From NCBI RefSeq assembly GCF_029991245.1, contig NZ_JAIVFO010000006.1, positions 7,501-70,329 of the forward strand: a stretch of 62,829 bases of DNA, given 5' to 3'. The notes beneath the pieces were generated by a model. That model saw nothing but the letters and a program-made list of their open reading frames with translations. It was not told where the DNA came from and did not search any database. Shown here one piece after another: positions 55,090 through 62,829 of the stretch (its first letter is position 1; each line of letters opens with the position of its first letter). The DNA comes from Xanthobacter autotrophicus (GTDB lineage: Bacteria; Pseudomonadota; Alphaproteobacteria; Rhizobiales; Xanthobacteraceae). Both the position numbers and the translations under genes were made by a program.

Positions 55090-55262
55090 CACCTATGCCG
55101 TCGGCGACGCCGGTGGCGTCTGATTTTGGCGGCGAGGACGAAGAAGGCGCGATAGAGGTCGGCGTGGCGTTCGTAGCGGATGGCGAGGCGGCGGAACTGG
55201 TTGATCCAGGCGAAGGTGCGCTCGACCACGATCGAAATTTCCGGCTCGATGGGGACACGCTC
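55090..55262 (-). mobile_element. IS5-family transposase 3' fragment, minus strand
   Basis: The minus strand encodes EISIVVERTFAWINQFRRLAIRYERHADLYRAFFVLAA, the C-terminal end of an IS5-group transposase with the catalytic Glu in VERTFAW. The rest of the gene is missing. Confidence 0.75.
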
Positions 55263-55329
55263 ATTTTGTGCGCATTCCGCCCACCCGGCAGCCTCTCTGG
55301 TGTTCGCTCCCGAGCGGGATCGCGATCAG

Positions 55330-55475
55330 CGCATGTGGAACGGACCTTCGGCTGGATCAACCAGTTCCGCCGCCTCGCCAGGGACTATGAGCGCCATGCC
55401 CGCAAAGCCGCCGCCTTCGTCCGCCACGCCATGATCCGACTCATGTTGAGGCGCCCGGCCACAAGCCCATGACCT
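55330..55475 (+). mobile_element. IS5-family transposase 3' fragment, plus strand
   Basis: The plus strand encodes HVERTFGWINQFRRLARDYERHARKAAAFVRHAMIRLMLRR and a stop. It is the same region of a related transposase as the fragment at 55090-55262 but in the opposite orientation, so the two lie as an inverted pair. Confidence 0.75.
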
Positions 55476-55575
55476 GGAATTAAAACTTCCGGGATGGGCT
55501 CTGAGATCAAGTAAGCGGCGAGCGAGCATGAGGCTCGCCCACCGCCCGACCTCCATCTTCACCAGCCCGTTGCAA

Positions 55576-56211
55576 TCAACTTGCTGCTTCGATCGCCGCC
55601 TTCGCCTCGTCCGGCGAAAACAATTTGAATTTATTCGCCAATGCACCGCCCATCGCGATCAGCTTGCCGCCTTTGTCGATGGGACCGAGGTCGATGGGCT
55701 CGGCACCCAGATTGCGCATCAATTCCGCCACGCGTGCGTTGGCCTCCACATCAGAACCTGCAAGGAACAGAACTTTGGCGTCGCCCTGGGGCGGCAGCGT
55801 TTGGGCGAATACCGGGATCGGTTCATGGTTGAACGCCTTGACAAGACGTGCGCCCGGCACGCACCCTGCGACCACTTCGCTCGACAATACATTTCCGATG
55901 TCGATCACGTCTTCCGGCTTCGGCCCGAGGCGATTATTTGTCGCGTCGATCACGACCTTCCCGCTCCACGGGAGGCCCGAAGTCGCCTCGGCGATCTGCG
56001 GCCAGCGAATGGCGAGGACGACGATGTCCGCCTGCGCCGCCATGTCGGCTGGCGAGGCGGCGCTGACGTCGCCTTCGATGCTCTGGACGAGATCCCGCAG
56101 CGTCTCGGGCCCCCGCGAATTCGAGAGAACCACCTTCCAGCCAGCCTTCGCGACTTTTGGCGCCAGCATCTGGGTGAGCCGGCCGGCACCAAGGAAACCA
56201 AGTGTCTTCAA
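55576..56211 (-). CDS. NADP-binding oxidoreductase, F420-dependent reductase-like
   Basis: 211 residues with an N-terminal Rossmann motif (TLGFLGAGRLTQMLA) and NSRGPETL, which suggests NADP(H) binding. This is the coenzyme F420-dependent NADP oxidoreductase-like family, whose proteobacterial members act on unknown substrates, since F420 itself is rare there. It begins 27 bp after the IclR gene stop on the same strand. Confidence 0.82.
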   Translation of the reverse strand: MKTLGFLGAGRLTQMLAPKVAKAGWKVVLSNSRGPETLRDLVQSIEGDVSAASPADMAAQADIVVLAIRWPQIAEATSGLPWSGKVVIDATNNRLGPKPEDVIDIGNVLSSEVVAGCVPGARLVKAFNHEPIPVFAQTLPPQGDAKVLFLAGSDVEANARVAELMRNLGAEPIDLGPIDKGGKLIAMGGALANKFKLFSPDEAKAAIEAAS

Positions 56212-56238
56212 GGAAATTCTCCATCTCGTGGTTGAAAA

Positions 56239-57129
56239 TCAGATTGCCGAAACTTCTTGGACATTCAGCCTTGGCAGAAGAGAAGGACTTGCCCATCCGC
56301 TTTGAGTGGACATCGTTGCATATGACCGCGCCGCATCCACATCACGCGAGGCAAGGCTCGCGCACGCCGATTGGGACAATTTGGACTCGATCCGATCGCG
56401 GGCCCGCAGCAATGGGCCGCTCAGTTGTTTCTGCCCCTGCTCGAAGGTCAAATCTGCGACCTCCCAGACAATATTCATGGCCGCGATAAGGACCCCATCT
56501 ACATGCAGCGGGACGGCAATACTCATGCAACGTCCTGGCGGCATTTCGCCAAATATGCTATAGCCGTTGCGGTTGCCTGCCTCGATCATGCGATTCAGCG
56601 CGTCCAGACTGAAAGCCGGTCCGTCATTGCCCGCCGCATCCTTGTGCAGTCTCGCGATGATCCCGTCGCGCTGGGTTTCCGGGCAATGGCTTATATAGGC
56701 TTGCCCGAGGGAGCACAGGAGCAAGGGGAATGACTGCCCGATCATCCCGACTTCCGTAGGCATAGGGCTGAGATGATCAGTCGATTCAACGATCAACATC
56801 GCGTCGTCATGGAACACGGCCAAGCCGGAAGGCCAGATTACTTCCGTGGTGAGGTCGTGCATAATTGGCTTGGCGGCCGCGCGCAGATTATGGAAATTGC
56901 GCGCCCCTCCGGTGAGGTTCCGCACGCCGGGAGTAAGCCGAAACTCCCTCGAGCTCGCGCCCTGGTAGACGAGATCCAACTCCTTCAAAGCTTGGAGAAT
57001 GCGATGGACCGTCGGTCGGGGTAAGCCAACCTCCTTACCGATATCAACCGGATGTGCCCCCTTGACCCTATTGAGGTAACGAATGACCTCAATGCCGCGC
57101 GCCAGCGACCTGATCCTCTTGTATTTCAT
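56239..57129 (-). CDS. IclR-family transcriptional regulator (left)
   Basis: 296 residues. N-terminal winged helix (about residues 6-65; VDIGKEVGLPRPTVHRILQAL) and the C-terminal effector domain with FPLLLCSLGQAYISHCP and CMSIAVPLHVDGVLIAAMN. An extra C-terminal tail of about 35 residues has no match in the family. IclR proteins commonly control aromatic catabolism. It lies after the CoA-transferase operon on the same strand, with a hairpin between. Confidence 0.88.
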   Translation of the reverse strand: MKYKRIRSLARGIEVIRYLNRVKGAHPVDIGKEVGLPRPTVHRILQALKELDLVYQGASSREFRLTPGVRNLTGGARNFHNLRAAAKPIMHDLTTEVIWPSGLAVFHDDAMLIVESTDHLSPMPTEVGMIGQSFPLLLCSLGQAYISHCPETQRDGIIARLHKDAAGNDGPAFSLDALNRMIEAGNRNGYSIFGEMPPGRCMSIAVPLHVDGVLIAAMNIVWEVADLTFEQGQKQLSGPLLRARDRIESKLSQSACASLASRDVDAARSYATMSTQSGWASPSLLPRLNVQEVSAI

Positions 57130-57230
57130 TGGCGTGTCCTCCGGTTCTGGATTTTATTTTCGTTTTTATTTTATTTTATTTTAATTTAAATCAAACTTCA
57201 AAATACTATAACGTGAAGCCTCCAATTCTG
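57130..57230 (-). promoter_or_regulatory. AT-rich promoter region of the left IclR gene
   Basis: The region includes tandem TTTTA repeats and runs of A/T (57150-57215), in contrast to the GC-rich flanks. It should hold the promoter of the IclR gene at 56239-57129. Confidence 0.45.
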
Positions 57231-57259
57231 GCCAATAGACTCGATTGCCACGACGCATT

Positions 57260-57287
57260 GCTGGGGCCTCAGAGCCGCGGCCCCAGC
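57260..57287 (-). terminator. Hairpin at the end of the CoA-transferase operon
   Basis: GCTGGGGCC and GGCCCCAGC form a perfect 9-bp stem with a ten-base loop, 23 bases past the stop of the SRPBCC gene in its direction of transcription. No U tract follows on that strand. Confidence 0.5.
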
Positions 57288-57309
57288 GCGCCCGACATTC
57301 GAACAGAAA

Positions 57310-57738
57310 TTACGCCCTGCCGAATTTGGATGCCAGCCCCTCAAGCGCCCCCGCGATGTCAGAGCCCATCCCCTTCTCTGCCATTTCGCGAATGGGCTCG
57401 GGAACCTCGACCTCGATGCTGTATTCGACCTCTGCATTCTGCCCGGCCTCGGTCACCTTGAAGGTCGCGAGGAAACCTTCGAGGCGTGGCGCACCGGGAG
57501 CGATATCCTGTCCGGGCACCATTTCATATGCGAGGATCCGGCGGTCGTCGTCGAGCACCGCGATACGATCGAGCACCGTATTCCCGCGCTTCATCTGGAC
57601 GATACGCTCGCCCTCTTTCGCGCCCTTTTCCGCCGAGTTGATGTGTGGCTGCCACTCCGCAGCATTATAGAAATCGCGAACGTAATTCCACACCTCATCG
57701 GCGGGATTCGCAAGCTTGATATTCTGTACTACCTTCAT
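57310..57738 (-). CDS. SRPBCC-family protein
   Basis: 142 residues from ATG 57738 with GAGGAGA upstream. Typical START-like fold: ANPADEVWNYVRDF at the N terminus and the long C-terminal helix PIREMAEKGMGSDIAGALEGLASKF. Such proteins bind hydrophobic ligands and include polyketide cyclases. It is the last gene of the minus-strand operon that begins at 61534, so it may bind or cyclise a pathway intermediate. Confidence 0.83.
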   Translation of the reverse strand: MKVVQNIKLANPADEVWNYVRDFYNAAEWQPHINSAEKGAKEGERIVQMKRGNTVLDRIAVLDDDRRILAYEMVPGQDIAPGAPRLEGFLATFKVTEAGQNAEVEYSIEVEVPEPIREMAEKGMGSDIAGALEGLASKFGRA

Positions 57739-57779
57739 GACTTTCTCCTCTTTCAATATTTGTGAATCGCGACGCTTCC

Positions 57780-59165
57780 TCACATCGCCCGAATCTGGTC
57801 GGCAAAGTCGATCTTCATCGGGGTGATCGATTGGATCTCGTCGCGCGTGAAACCCTCCACCAAGGCCGTGACAACGAAACGGCCGTCGATCCGCTCGAGC
57901 ACAGCCAGATCGGTGACGACGACGTCGACGCAAGCGGGCGCGGTCAGCGGACAGGAGCAGGTCTGGACAAGTTTCGGGTTACCTTTGCTGTCGCAATGCT
58001 CCATGAGCGCGATCACGTGGCTCCCCGATGCGGCGAGGTCCATGGCGCCGCCGATGCCGCCGCCGATCTGCCCCGGCAGCGCCCAATTGGCGAGGTCGCC
58101 TTGCGCGCTCACTTGATAGGCACCAAGCACAATCGCTGACAGCCGGCCAGAGCGGGCGACCTCGAACGAAACGACACTATCGAAGACTGCGCCGCCAGGG
58201 CGCATGCGGATGAAGTTCCCCGCCGCATCGAAGAAGTCGACGTCAAGGTCTGTCGTATCTTCGAGCAGATCATATCCAAGGGCGCCATTTTCGGCGTGGA
58301 GAATGATCGTTTTACCCTGGGTGTGCCCGGCAACCAGCGTCGGCAAGCCGGAACCTAGATTGACATAGGCGTCATCGGGCAGCATGGCCGCCACACGCTG
58401 CGCCATCTCCGAGCGGCTGAGCGCCGGCTTGCCGAAATATTCGCGATTGCTGTCGGCAGCGCGCCGCCCCATCAGCCCCTTCGGCGCCGGATAGGTCGTG
58501 GTGGTGTGCACCACCCGCGACACGAAAATGCCAGGCAGACCGACGCGTTCCGGGGCGATCACGCCGGGCTCGACAATTTCCTCGACCTCCACCACGGCCA
58601 GCTTTGCCGCCTTCGCAAAGCTGGCGTGAAAGTGAGCGCTGCTGCCGCGGAATTCCACATTGCCGAACCGATCTGCGCGATATCCCCGGATCAGCGCGAC
58701 ATCGACCGGCAAGGCATGCTCCAGTACAAAGCTGCGATCGCCGAAAGACCGGACCTCCTTGCCTGCCTGCAACGGCGTGCCGACGGTCACCGGGCTGTAG
58801 AATGCCGGCAGGCCCGCTCCCGCCGCCCGCATCCTTTCCACCAGGATGCCTTGAGGCACGAGTTCCAGTTCAATCTCGCCCGCGGCAACCTTCGCCTCCT
58901 CCGGCGAGGGCAGGCCGGGGCGTGAAGAGAAGGACAGGACCAGGCGCTTGACCTGATCGTTCTGGACGAGAATCTGGGGGCGGAAGTCACCGCCCGCCCC
59001 GAGGGAGTTGGCGACGATGCAAAGCCCCCGCGCGCCCTGGTCACGCAATGCAATGACCAAGCTGTTCGGATAGGAATGGCCGACGCCGAAACCGGCGATG
59101 GCGACAGATGAGCCATCGGCGACATCAGCCAATGCGGCTGCTGGACTATCGAATAATTTCTGCAC
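57780..59165 (-). CDS. CoA-transferase, fused alpha and beta subunits
   Basis: 461 residues; the first half (about 1-215) matches the SCOT alpha type (AGFGVGHSYPNSLVIALRD, GNVEFRGSSAHFHASFAK) and the second half (about 245-461) the beta type with the active-site Glu in LHAENGALGY. These enzymes transfer CoA between succinyl- or acetyl-CoA and a 3-oxoacid. In context it could activate 3-oxoadipate from the hydroquinone arm, or a side-chain acid. Separate subunits are more usual; fused forms are also known. Confidence 0.87.
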   Translation of the reverse strand: MQKLFDSPAAALADVADGSSVAIAGFGVGHSYPNSLVIALRDQGARGLCIVANSLGAGGDFRPQILVQNDQVKRLVLSFSSRPGLPSPEEAKVAAGEIELELVPQGILVERMRAAGAGLPAFYSPVTVGTPLQAGKEVRSFGDRSFVLEHALPVDVALIRGYRADRFGNVEFRGSSAHFHASFAKAAKLAVVEVEEIVEPGVIAPERVGLPGIFVSRVVHTTTTYPAPKGLMGRRAADSNREYFGKPALSRSEMAQRVAAMLPDDAYVNLGSGLPTLVAGHTQGKTIILHAENGALGYDLLEDTTDLDVDFFDAAGNFIRMRPGGAVFDSVVSFEVARSGRLSAIVLGAYQVSAQGDLANWALPGQIGGGIGGAMDLAASGSHVIALMEHCDSKGNPKLVQTCSCPLTAPACVDVVVTDLAVLERIDGRFVVTALVEGFTRDEIQSITPMKIDFADQIRAM

Positions 59166-59182
59166 GAATGTGTCCGCCTTTG

Positions 59183-59605
59183 TTACTTGGCAGGGACGAA
59201 GCGCGGCAGCGCTGCGGCATCACCGGCCTCGTGGAAGACAACCCGCACACGTTGCCCAATTGTAAGGCTGGCCGGGTCCGCATCGACGATGTTCGTCAGG
59301 ACACGAGCGCCTTCGTCGATGTCGACCAGTGCCAGAACGTAGTTTTCGACATCGCGATAGGGTCCCTCACCTCGATGAACCTGCGTATAGCTGTAGATCT
59401 TGCCCTCACCGGAAACCTGCCGCCATTCGACATCGAGTGAGCCACAAGCGCCGCAAAACGCCTTGGGATACCAGATCGGGTGATTGCAGGACTTGCAGAA
59501 AGGCAGGTCGAGCCGGCCTTGCTTCGCTGCGGTCCAGAAGGGCCTGGTTTCCGGCGATATGAATGGCTCTGGCGTTGGCAGCCGGGTTTTGATGTCCACC
59601 ATCAC
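59183..59605 (-). CDS. DUF35 OB-fold/zinc-ribbon protein
   Basis: 140 residues. Zinc ligands C37, C40, C51 and C54 (FCKSC ... FCGAC) precede an OB fold (GEGKIYSYTQVHRG ...). DUF35 proteins form complexes with thiolase-like enzymes, for example ChsH2-Ltp2 and PhlB-PhlC, and bind acyl-CoA. Its start overlaps the stop of the thiolase-like gene (59602), as expected for a complex. Confidence 0.9.
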   Translation of the reverse strand: MMVDIKTRLPTPEPFISPETRPFWTAAKQGRLDLPFCKSCNHPIWYPKAFCGACGSLDVEWRQVSGEGKIYSYTQVHRGEGPYRDVENYVLALVDIDEGARVLTNIVDADPASLTIGQRVRVVFHEAGDAAALPRFVPAK

Positions 59606-60753
59606 GCATCACTCCTTCCCAGAACCAAGGAGACGCTGGCCTGGCGCAACATGCCGCCGCCAGTGCCATGCGCGATCGCAAGTTTGCAATCGCGCACCTG
59701 CGTCTGCGGCGTCGCTTCGCCCCGCAACTGGCGAACCGCCTCGACAATCTTGACAAGTCCCCCCTGGTAGCCAGGGTGGTTGTTGCACAAGCCGCCGCCA
59801 TCGGTGTTTACGGGAATGACGCCATCCAACCCGAGCGCGCCGGACGCCACGAAGGCGCCACCCTGGCCTTTTTTGCAGAAGCCGAGATCTTCCAGCGTCA
59901 TGATGACGGTGATCGTGAACGAGTCGTAGATCGAGGCGTAGTCGATATCCGAAAGCGCCACACCAGCTTCCGCCAAAGCCCGGGGCGCAGAGGCCGTTGC
60001 GCCGGTGCTCGTGAGATCGTTAGGCCCCAGGCCGCTATGTTTGATCGCCTCGGCATGGCCCAGGACCGATACCAAAGGCCGGTTCAGGCTGCGAGCGATC
60101 TCCGGTGAAACAACGACGATCGCACCGCCGCCATCGGTCACCACACAGCAGTCGAGCCGGTGCAGCGGATCAGCAATCATCGGAGAGTTTACGACGTCTT
60201 CAACCGTGACCCGTTTGCGCAGCAAGGCATGGGGATTGAACTGGGCATATTCGGAGGCCGCGACCTTCACGGCCGCGAGCTGTTCCGCAGTGGTACCGAA
60301 CTCATGCATGTGGCGACGGGCTGCAAGCGCATATATCCCCGCATTGGTCTCGCCATAGACCGTCTCGAACGGAAATTCCGGCGTGTCGGCCGTATGTTTT
60401 GCTCCGCGGATTACCCCGCGCACCTTGGCCCCTTGCGTAATGAGCGCGACGCGGCACTTCCCCGCGGCGATGGCGGCCGCGGCATGCCCCACATGGGCGA
60501 GATAAGAAGAGCCGCCGGTGAAGGTACCGTCGATATAGCTTGGGTTGAGACCGAGGTATTCGGTGAGCGAGACACCGCCAAAGCCAAGCTGGCCGGTCGA
60601 GAAGAAGCCGTCGACGTCCCGAACCGAAAGGCCCGCGTCGGCCAATGCGCCTATCGCGCATTCGGCGTGGATTTGCTGAACCGAATGATCCGGCAGATCG
60701 CGGGCCGGGTGCTCGTAGACACCTGCAATATGGGCCTTGCCTCGAATACTCAT
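59602..60753 (-). CDS. Thiolase-like protein (SCP-x/Ltp2/PhlC type)
   Basis: 383 residues with the thiolase fold. At the place of the acyl-accepting Cys the sequence is GTFTGGSSYLAHVGHAA, so the nucleophile is Ser or Gly, as in lipid-transfer-type thiolases that act as retro-aldolases or acyltransferases with a DUF35 partner. C-terminal motifs NTDGGGLCNNHPGYQGG and IAHGTGGGM are typical of the group. It may cleave a hydroxyacyl-CoA side chain rather than do classical thiolysis. It is not a PcaF-like enzyme. Confidence 0.82.
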   Translation of the reverse strand: MSIRGKAHIAGVYEHPARDLPDHSVQQIHAECAIGALADAGLSVRDVDGFFSTGQLGFGGVSLTEYLGLNPSYIDGTFTGGSSYLAHVGHAAAAIAAGKCRVALITQGAKVRGVIRGAKHTADTPEFPFETVYGETNAGIYALAARRHMHEFGTTAEQLAAVKVAASEYAQFNPHALLRKRVTVEDVVNSPMIADPLHRLDCCVVTDGGGAIVVVSPEIARSLNRPLVSVLGHAEAIKHSGLGPNDLTSTGATASAPRALAEAGVALSDIDYASIYDSFTITVIMTLEDLGFCKKGQGGAFVASGALGLDGVIPVNTDGGGLCNNHPGYQGGLVKIVEAVRQLRGEATPQTQVRDCKLAIAHGTGGGMLRQASVSLVLGRSDA

Positions 60754-60802
60754 CTACCATTTCCCATTTCGAAATAGAATCCCAGGCATCCAAGAGTGTG
60801 TT

Positions 60803-61534
60803 CTATGAAAGTAATGTTCCCAGCTCGGGAATGCGGTCCTTAAGCCCCGCTTGGCGCAGGCAAGACCAGATCATTGCCTGGTTGCTGGTCAGCACCGGCA
60901 CACCAAGATCACGCTCCAGAGCATTAATGATGTCGAACACGCGGATGGCTGTGCAGCTCAGAAAATAGAGGTCGGCTCCGCAGCCCGCCTTGTCCATTGT
61001 CCGCCGATACCACTCCCCCGGCTCCACTGCCGACATTGCCTTGCCTTCGGCAAGCCCCAAGCCGACGCGGCACACCACCTCCAGGCCGTAATGCTCCAGG
61101 AACGCAACCTCGCGCTCAACCACAGCATCGACATACGGCGTTATGAGCGCGATCCGTCGCCGGCCTAACGTTTCGAACGCTGCAACAATCGCATCCGCGG
61201 TGCTCGTTGCCGGCCGCCCCGCCACCGTTTCCATGCGCTTCCGCAACGCCTCGCCCATCGCGGGATCGAAGGTCGACACAGCCGTGCAATTAAAGACCAG
61301 TTGATCGACCCCTGCATCCGCCAGAAGGGCCGTCGCCTGCTCCACCCCTGCGGTCATCCCCAGCAGGTCTTCCTGCGTGCTGCCCGCCAGTTTGAGCCGG
61401 GTCGTCAGCAGCGAAACCCCCGCCGGCAGAACGCGCGTGAGCTCCGGCTCGGCAACCGGATTGCTGGAGGGCAGGAGCATGCCCAGTCGCAGCCGCCAGT
61501 CATAGCTCCCACCCCGCGCAGGGTCAGAATTCAT
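60803..61534 (-). CDS. Asp/Glu racemase-superfamily protein, maleate isomerase/AMDase-like
   Basis: 243 residues. The two catalytic Cys of the superfamily are in VFNCTAVS (about residue 83) and LSCTAIR (about residue 191), as in maleate cis-trans isomerase; arylmalonate decarboxylase keeps only one. A two-Cys active site favours isomerase or racemase chemistry. It is the first gene of the minus-strand operon and divergent from the IclR gene at 61769. A C4 or keto-acid intermediate is a plausible substrate. Confidence 0.8.
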   Translation of the reverse strand: MNSDPARGGSYDWRLRLGMLLPSSNPVAEPELTRVLPAGVSLLTTRLKLAGSTQEDLLGMTAGVEQATALLADAGVDQLVFNCTAVSTFDPAMGEALRKRMETVAGRPATSTADAIVAAFETLGRRRIALITPYVDAVVEREVAFLEHYGLEVVCRVGLGLAEGKAMSAVEPGEWYRRTMDKAGCGADLYFLSCTAIRVFDIINALERDLGVPVLTSNQAMIWSCLRQAGLKDRIPELGTLLS

Positions 61535-61768
61535 TTTGGGCGCTCTCCCGGAGCTCGCGTGATGGCAGATCGGGCACCATCGTCAGTCTTTGGGTACAGC
61601 GGCTTGTAGTTTGGCACGCCGATGCTGGCCAATTGTTGCGGCGGCCCGTCCGTCTGGTGTCCATGCTCCGGGCTTGCACAGAGCCCGCCTCCGGATTAGC
61701 ATTTGCCCACAGGCGGCGTGAAAATCTCGATTCTGAAATCGTTTACAAAAATAATGCGCTTGAGATAA

Positions 61769-62578
61769 ATGACAGAAGCAATCCGTGCGCTTTCCCGTGG
61801 GCTAAGCGCGTTGAGAATATTGAACGAGACTGGTGGCGCACCTTGTCAGTTGGTCGCCGACAAGCTTGGCTTGTCCCGTCCGACGGTTTACCGAATTCTT
61901 GAAACTCTTGTTGATTGCGGCCTCGTCTCCGTCGACTGCAATAAGGTCTATTGCCCGACGCTTGCAACGCGCGCCTTGGAAAGTGGATTGACCGATGATG
62001 CGTGGGCGGTGTGGATTGCCATGCCGGCGCTGGTCGAATTGCAAAAAGAAGTGACGTGGACGTGCGAGATCGCCACGTTTGAGAACTACGCCATGGTTCT
62101 GCGAGATTCCACCCATCAGCAGAACCCGTACCGTATTGACGTGCGCACATTCGACGATCGGGTGCGGTCTATGCTGACGAGTGCGGTCGGACGCGCCTAT
62201 CTTGCATTCTGTCCGTCACAGGAGGCCGAGCTCATCCTAGCGCATCTTGAGCGATTTGGTGATCGTGCCGATCCGACAGCACGCGTGCGCAAGCATACCC
62301 GCACCGCGCTACAGACGGTAATTACGAACGGATATGCACTCGAACAGCGCTCCGATTATCCCCGCGCGACGGTGGTTGCCGTGCCGATCCGGTACGGAGG
62401 ACGCGTGCTGGCCTGCATCGATATCGTCTGGGTCTCGCGCGCGGTGGAATTGCGCGATGGCCTCAATCAGTTCCTGCCGGCGCTGCAACGCGCACAGGCC
62501 AAAATTGAGGACAGTCTCGAGCATTATTCACCGCCGACCATGGTGAAGAAGGGTGATTCTGGCCCACCGCTCGCGTGA
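61769..62578 (+). CDS. IclR-family transcriptional regulator (right)
   Basis: 269 residues. The winged-helix domain (about 5-60; CQLVADKLGLSRPTVYRILETL) and effector domain (LTSAVGRAYLAFCP, ATVVAVPIRYGGRVLACIDIVW) are clear. It is divergent from the racemase/thiolase/CoA-transferase operon, with 234 bp between, and probably controls it. It shares the overall plan of the left IclR protein but is clearly diverged. Confidence 0.88.
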   Translation: MTEAIRALSRGLSALRILNETGGAPCQLVADKLGLSRPTVYRILETLVDCGLVSVDCNKVYCPTLATRALESGLTDDAWAVWIAMPALVELQKEVTWTCEIATFENYAMVLRDSTHQQNPYRIDVRTFDDRVRSMLTSAVGRAYLAFCPSQEAELILAHLERFGDRADPTARVRKHTRTALQTVITNGYALEQRSDYPRATVVAVPIRYGGRVLACIDIVWVSRAVELRDGLNQFLPALQRAQAKIEDSLEHYSPPTMVKKGDSGPPLA

Positions 62579-62702
62579 CTTCGTCATCCTCACGGGACCG
62601 CGGAGTATTCGATGCACCAGAAGCGTCGCGGATGCTCATAATGCTAGCCTCCCCATGTCGGGTCATCCGGGGGTTTTGGGCCCGCCGTCCGGACATGGAG
62701 AT

Positions 62703-62829
62703 TGTTGATTTCCGGCGAGAAGTGACCCTGGATTTCCACTGAGAAGTGACCCGGGGTGATGGTGGTCTTGGGTCAGGTTGCGGTCAAGTTTCGGGGCTTC
62801 TCCTTTGAGGGTTTAGGTGGTTTGGCCGA
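62703..62829 (+). mobile_element. Terminal region of an IS21-family element (continues off window)
   Basis: Begins TGTTGATTTCCGGCGAGAAG; a second copy of the GATTTCC..GAGAAGTGACCC unit follows 24 bases later (62731-62752). Repeated units of this kind mark the ends of some IS21-type elements, where the transposase binds. No transposase reading frame is reached before the window ends, so the family call is tentative. Confidence 0.6.

Noticed and set aside
59602-60753. PcaF-type 3-oxoadipyl-CoA thiolase for the hydroquinone arm
   Set aside because: The active-site Cys is missing and a DUF35 partner is present, both typical of lipid-transfer-type thiolases.

Overview
The window looks like the chromosome of a high-GC alphaproteobacterium that grows on methanol. 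The complete mxa operon, densely overlapping stop/start junctions and a family of short palindromic intergenic repeats suggest a Xanthobacter- or Ancylobacter-like member of the Hyphomicrobiales. That placement is inferred from gene content only.

Layout. (1) 1-5.1 kb: metal acquisition on the minus strand. It holds a TonB-dependent receptor with the CxxxM and HxM residues of OprC/NosA copper receptors (running off the left edge), two DUF2946 proteins, a solitary CbiM-type permease behind a cobalamin riboswitch, and a PCu(A)C copper chaperone. (2) 5.3-20.1 kb: methanol oxidation. A minus-strand NarL-type response regulator, sensor kinase and lipoprotein (moxXYZ-like arrangement) face the plus-strand operon mxaF-J-G-I-R-S-A-C-K-L-D and a YVTN beta-propeller gene. 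MxaF has Ala at the position where XoxF enzymes carry the lanthanide-binding Asp, so this is the calcium-type enzyme. (3) 20.2-23.4 kb: a DUF983 gene and a MocR-type regulator that share a palindromic operator, plus an orphan Bug-type binding protein. (4) 23.7-30.7 kb: a sulfonate or sulfate-ester locus (ATPase, two permeases, binding protein, alpha-ketoglutarate dioxygenase), divergent from an AprBA-like flavoprotein/ferredoxin pair.

(5) 31 kb to the end: a mosaic catabolic island with remnants of IS630 and IS5 elements and what looks like an IS21 end at the right border. One arm encodes hydroquinone ring cleavage (two-subunit hydroquinone dioxygenase, semialdehyde dehydrogenase, maleylacetate reductase, Rieske ferredoxin, AraC regulator, MFS carrier). 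From 39.6 to 54.9 kb come two HsaA/HpaB-like flavin monooxygenases, a flavin reductase, three carboxymuconolactone-decarboxylase-like proteins, dienelactone hydrolase, SDR, FAH-family hydrolase, a frameshifted porin, a VOC-fold ring-cleavage candidate, an MhpA-like hydroxylase, an SMP-30 lactonase and a Bcr/CflA exporter. From 55.5 to 62.6 kb, two IclR regulators bracket an operon for an Asp/Glu racemase-type protein, a thiolase without the usual nucleophilic Cys, a DUF35 partner, a fused CoA-transferase and an SRPBCC protein.

Taken together, the island looks able to hydroxylate an aromatic substrate of unknown identity, shorten or activate its side chain as a CoA thioester, and send a hydroquinone-level intermediate through maleylacetate to 3-oxoadipate. 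The starting compound cannot be told from sequence. No rRNA, tRNA or CRISPR array was seen.
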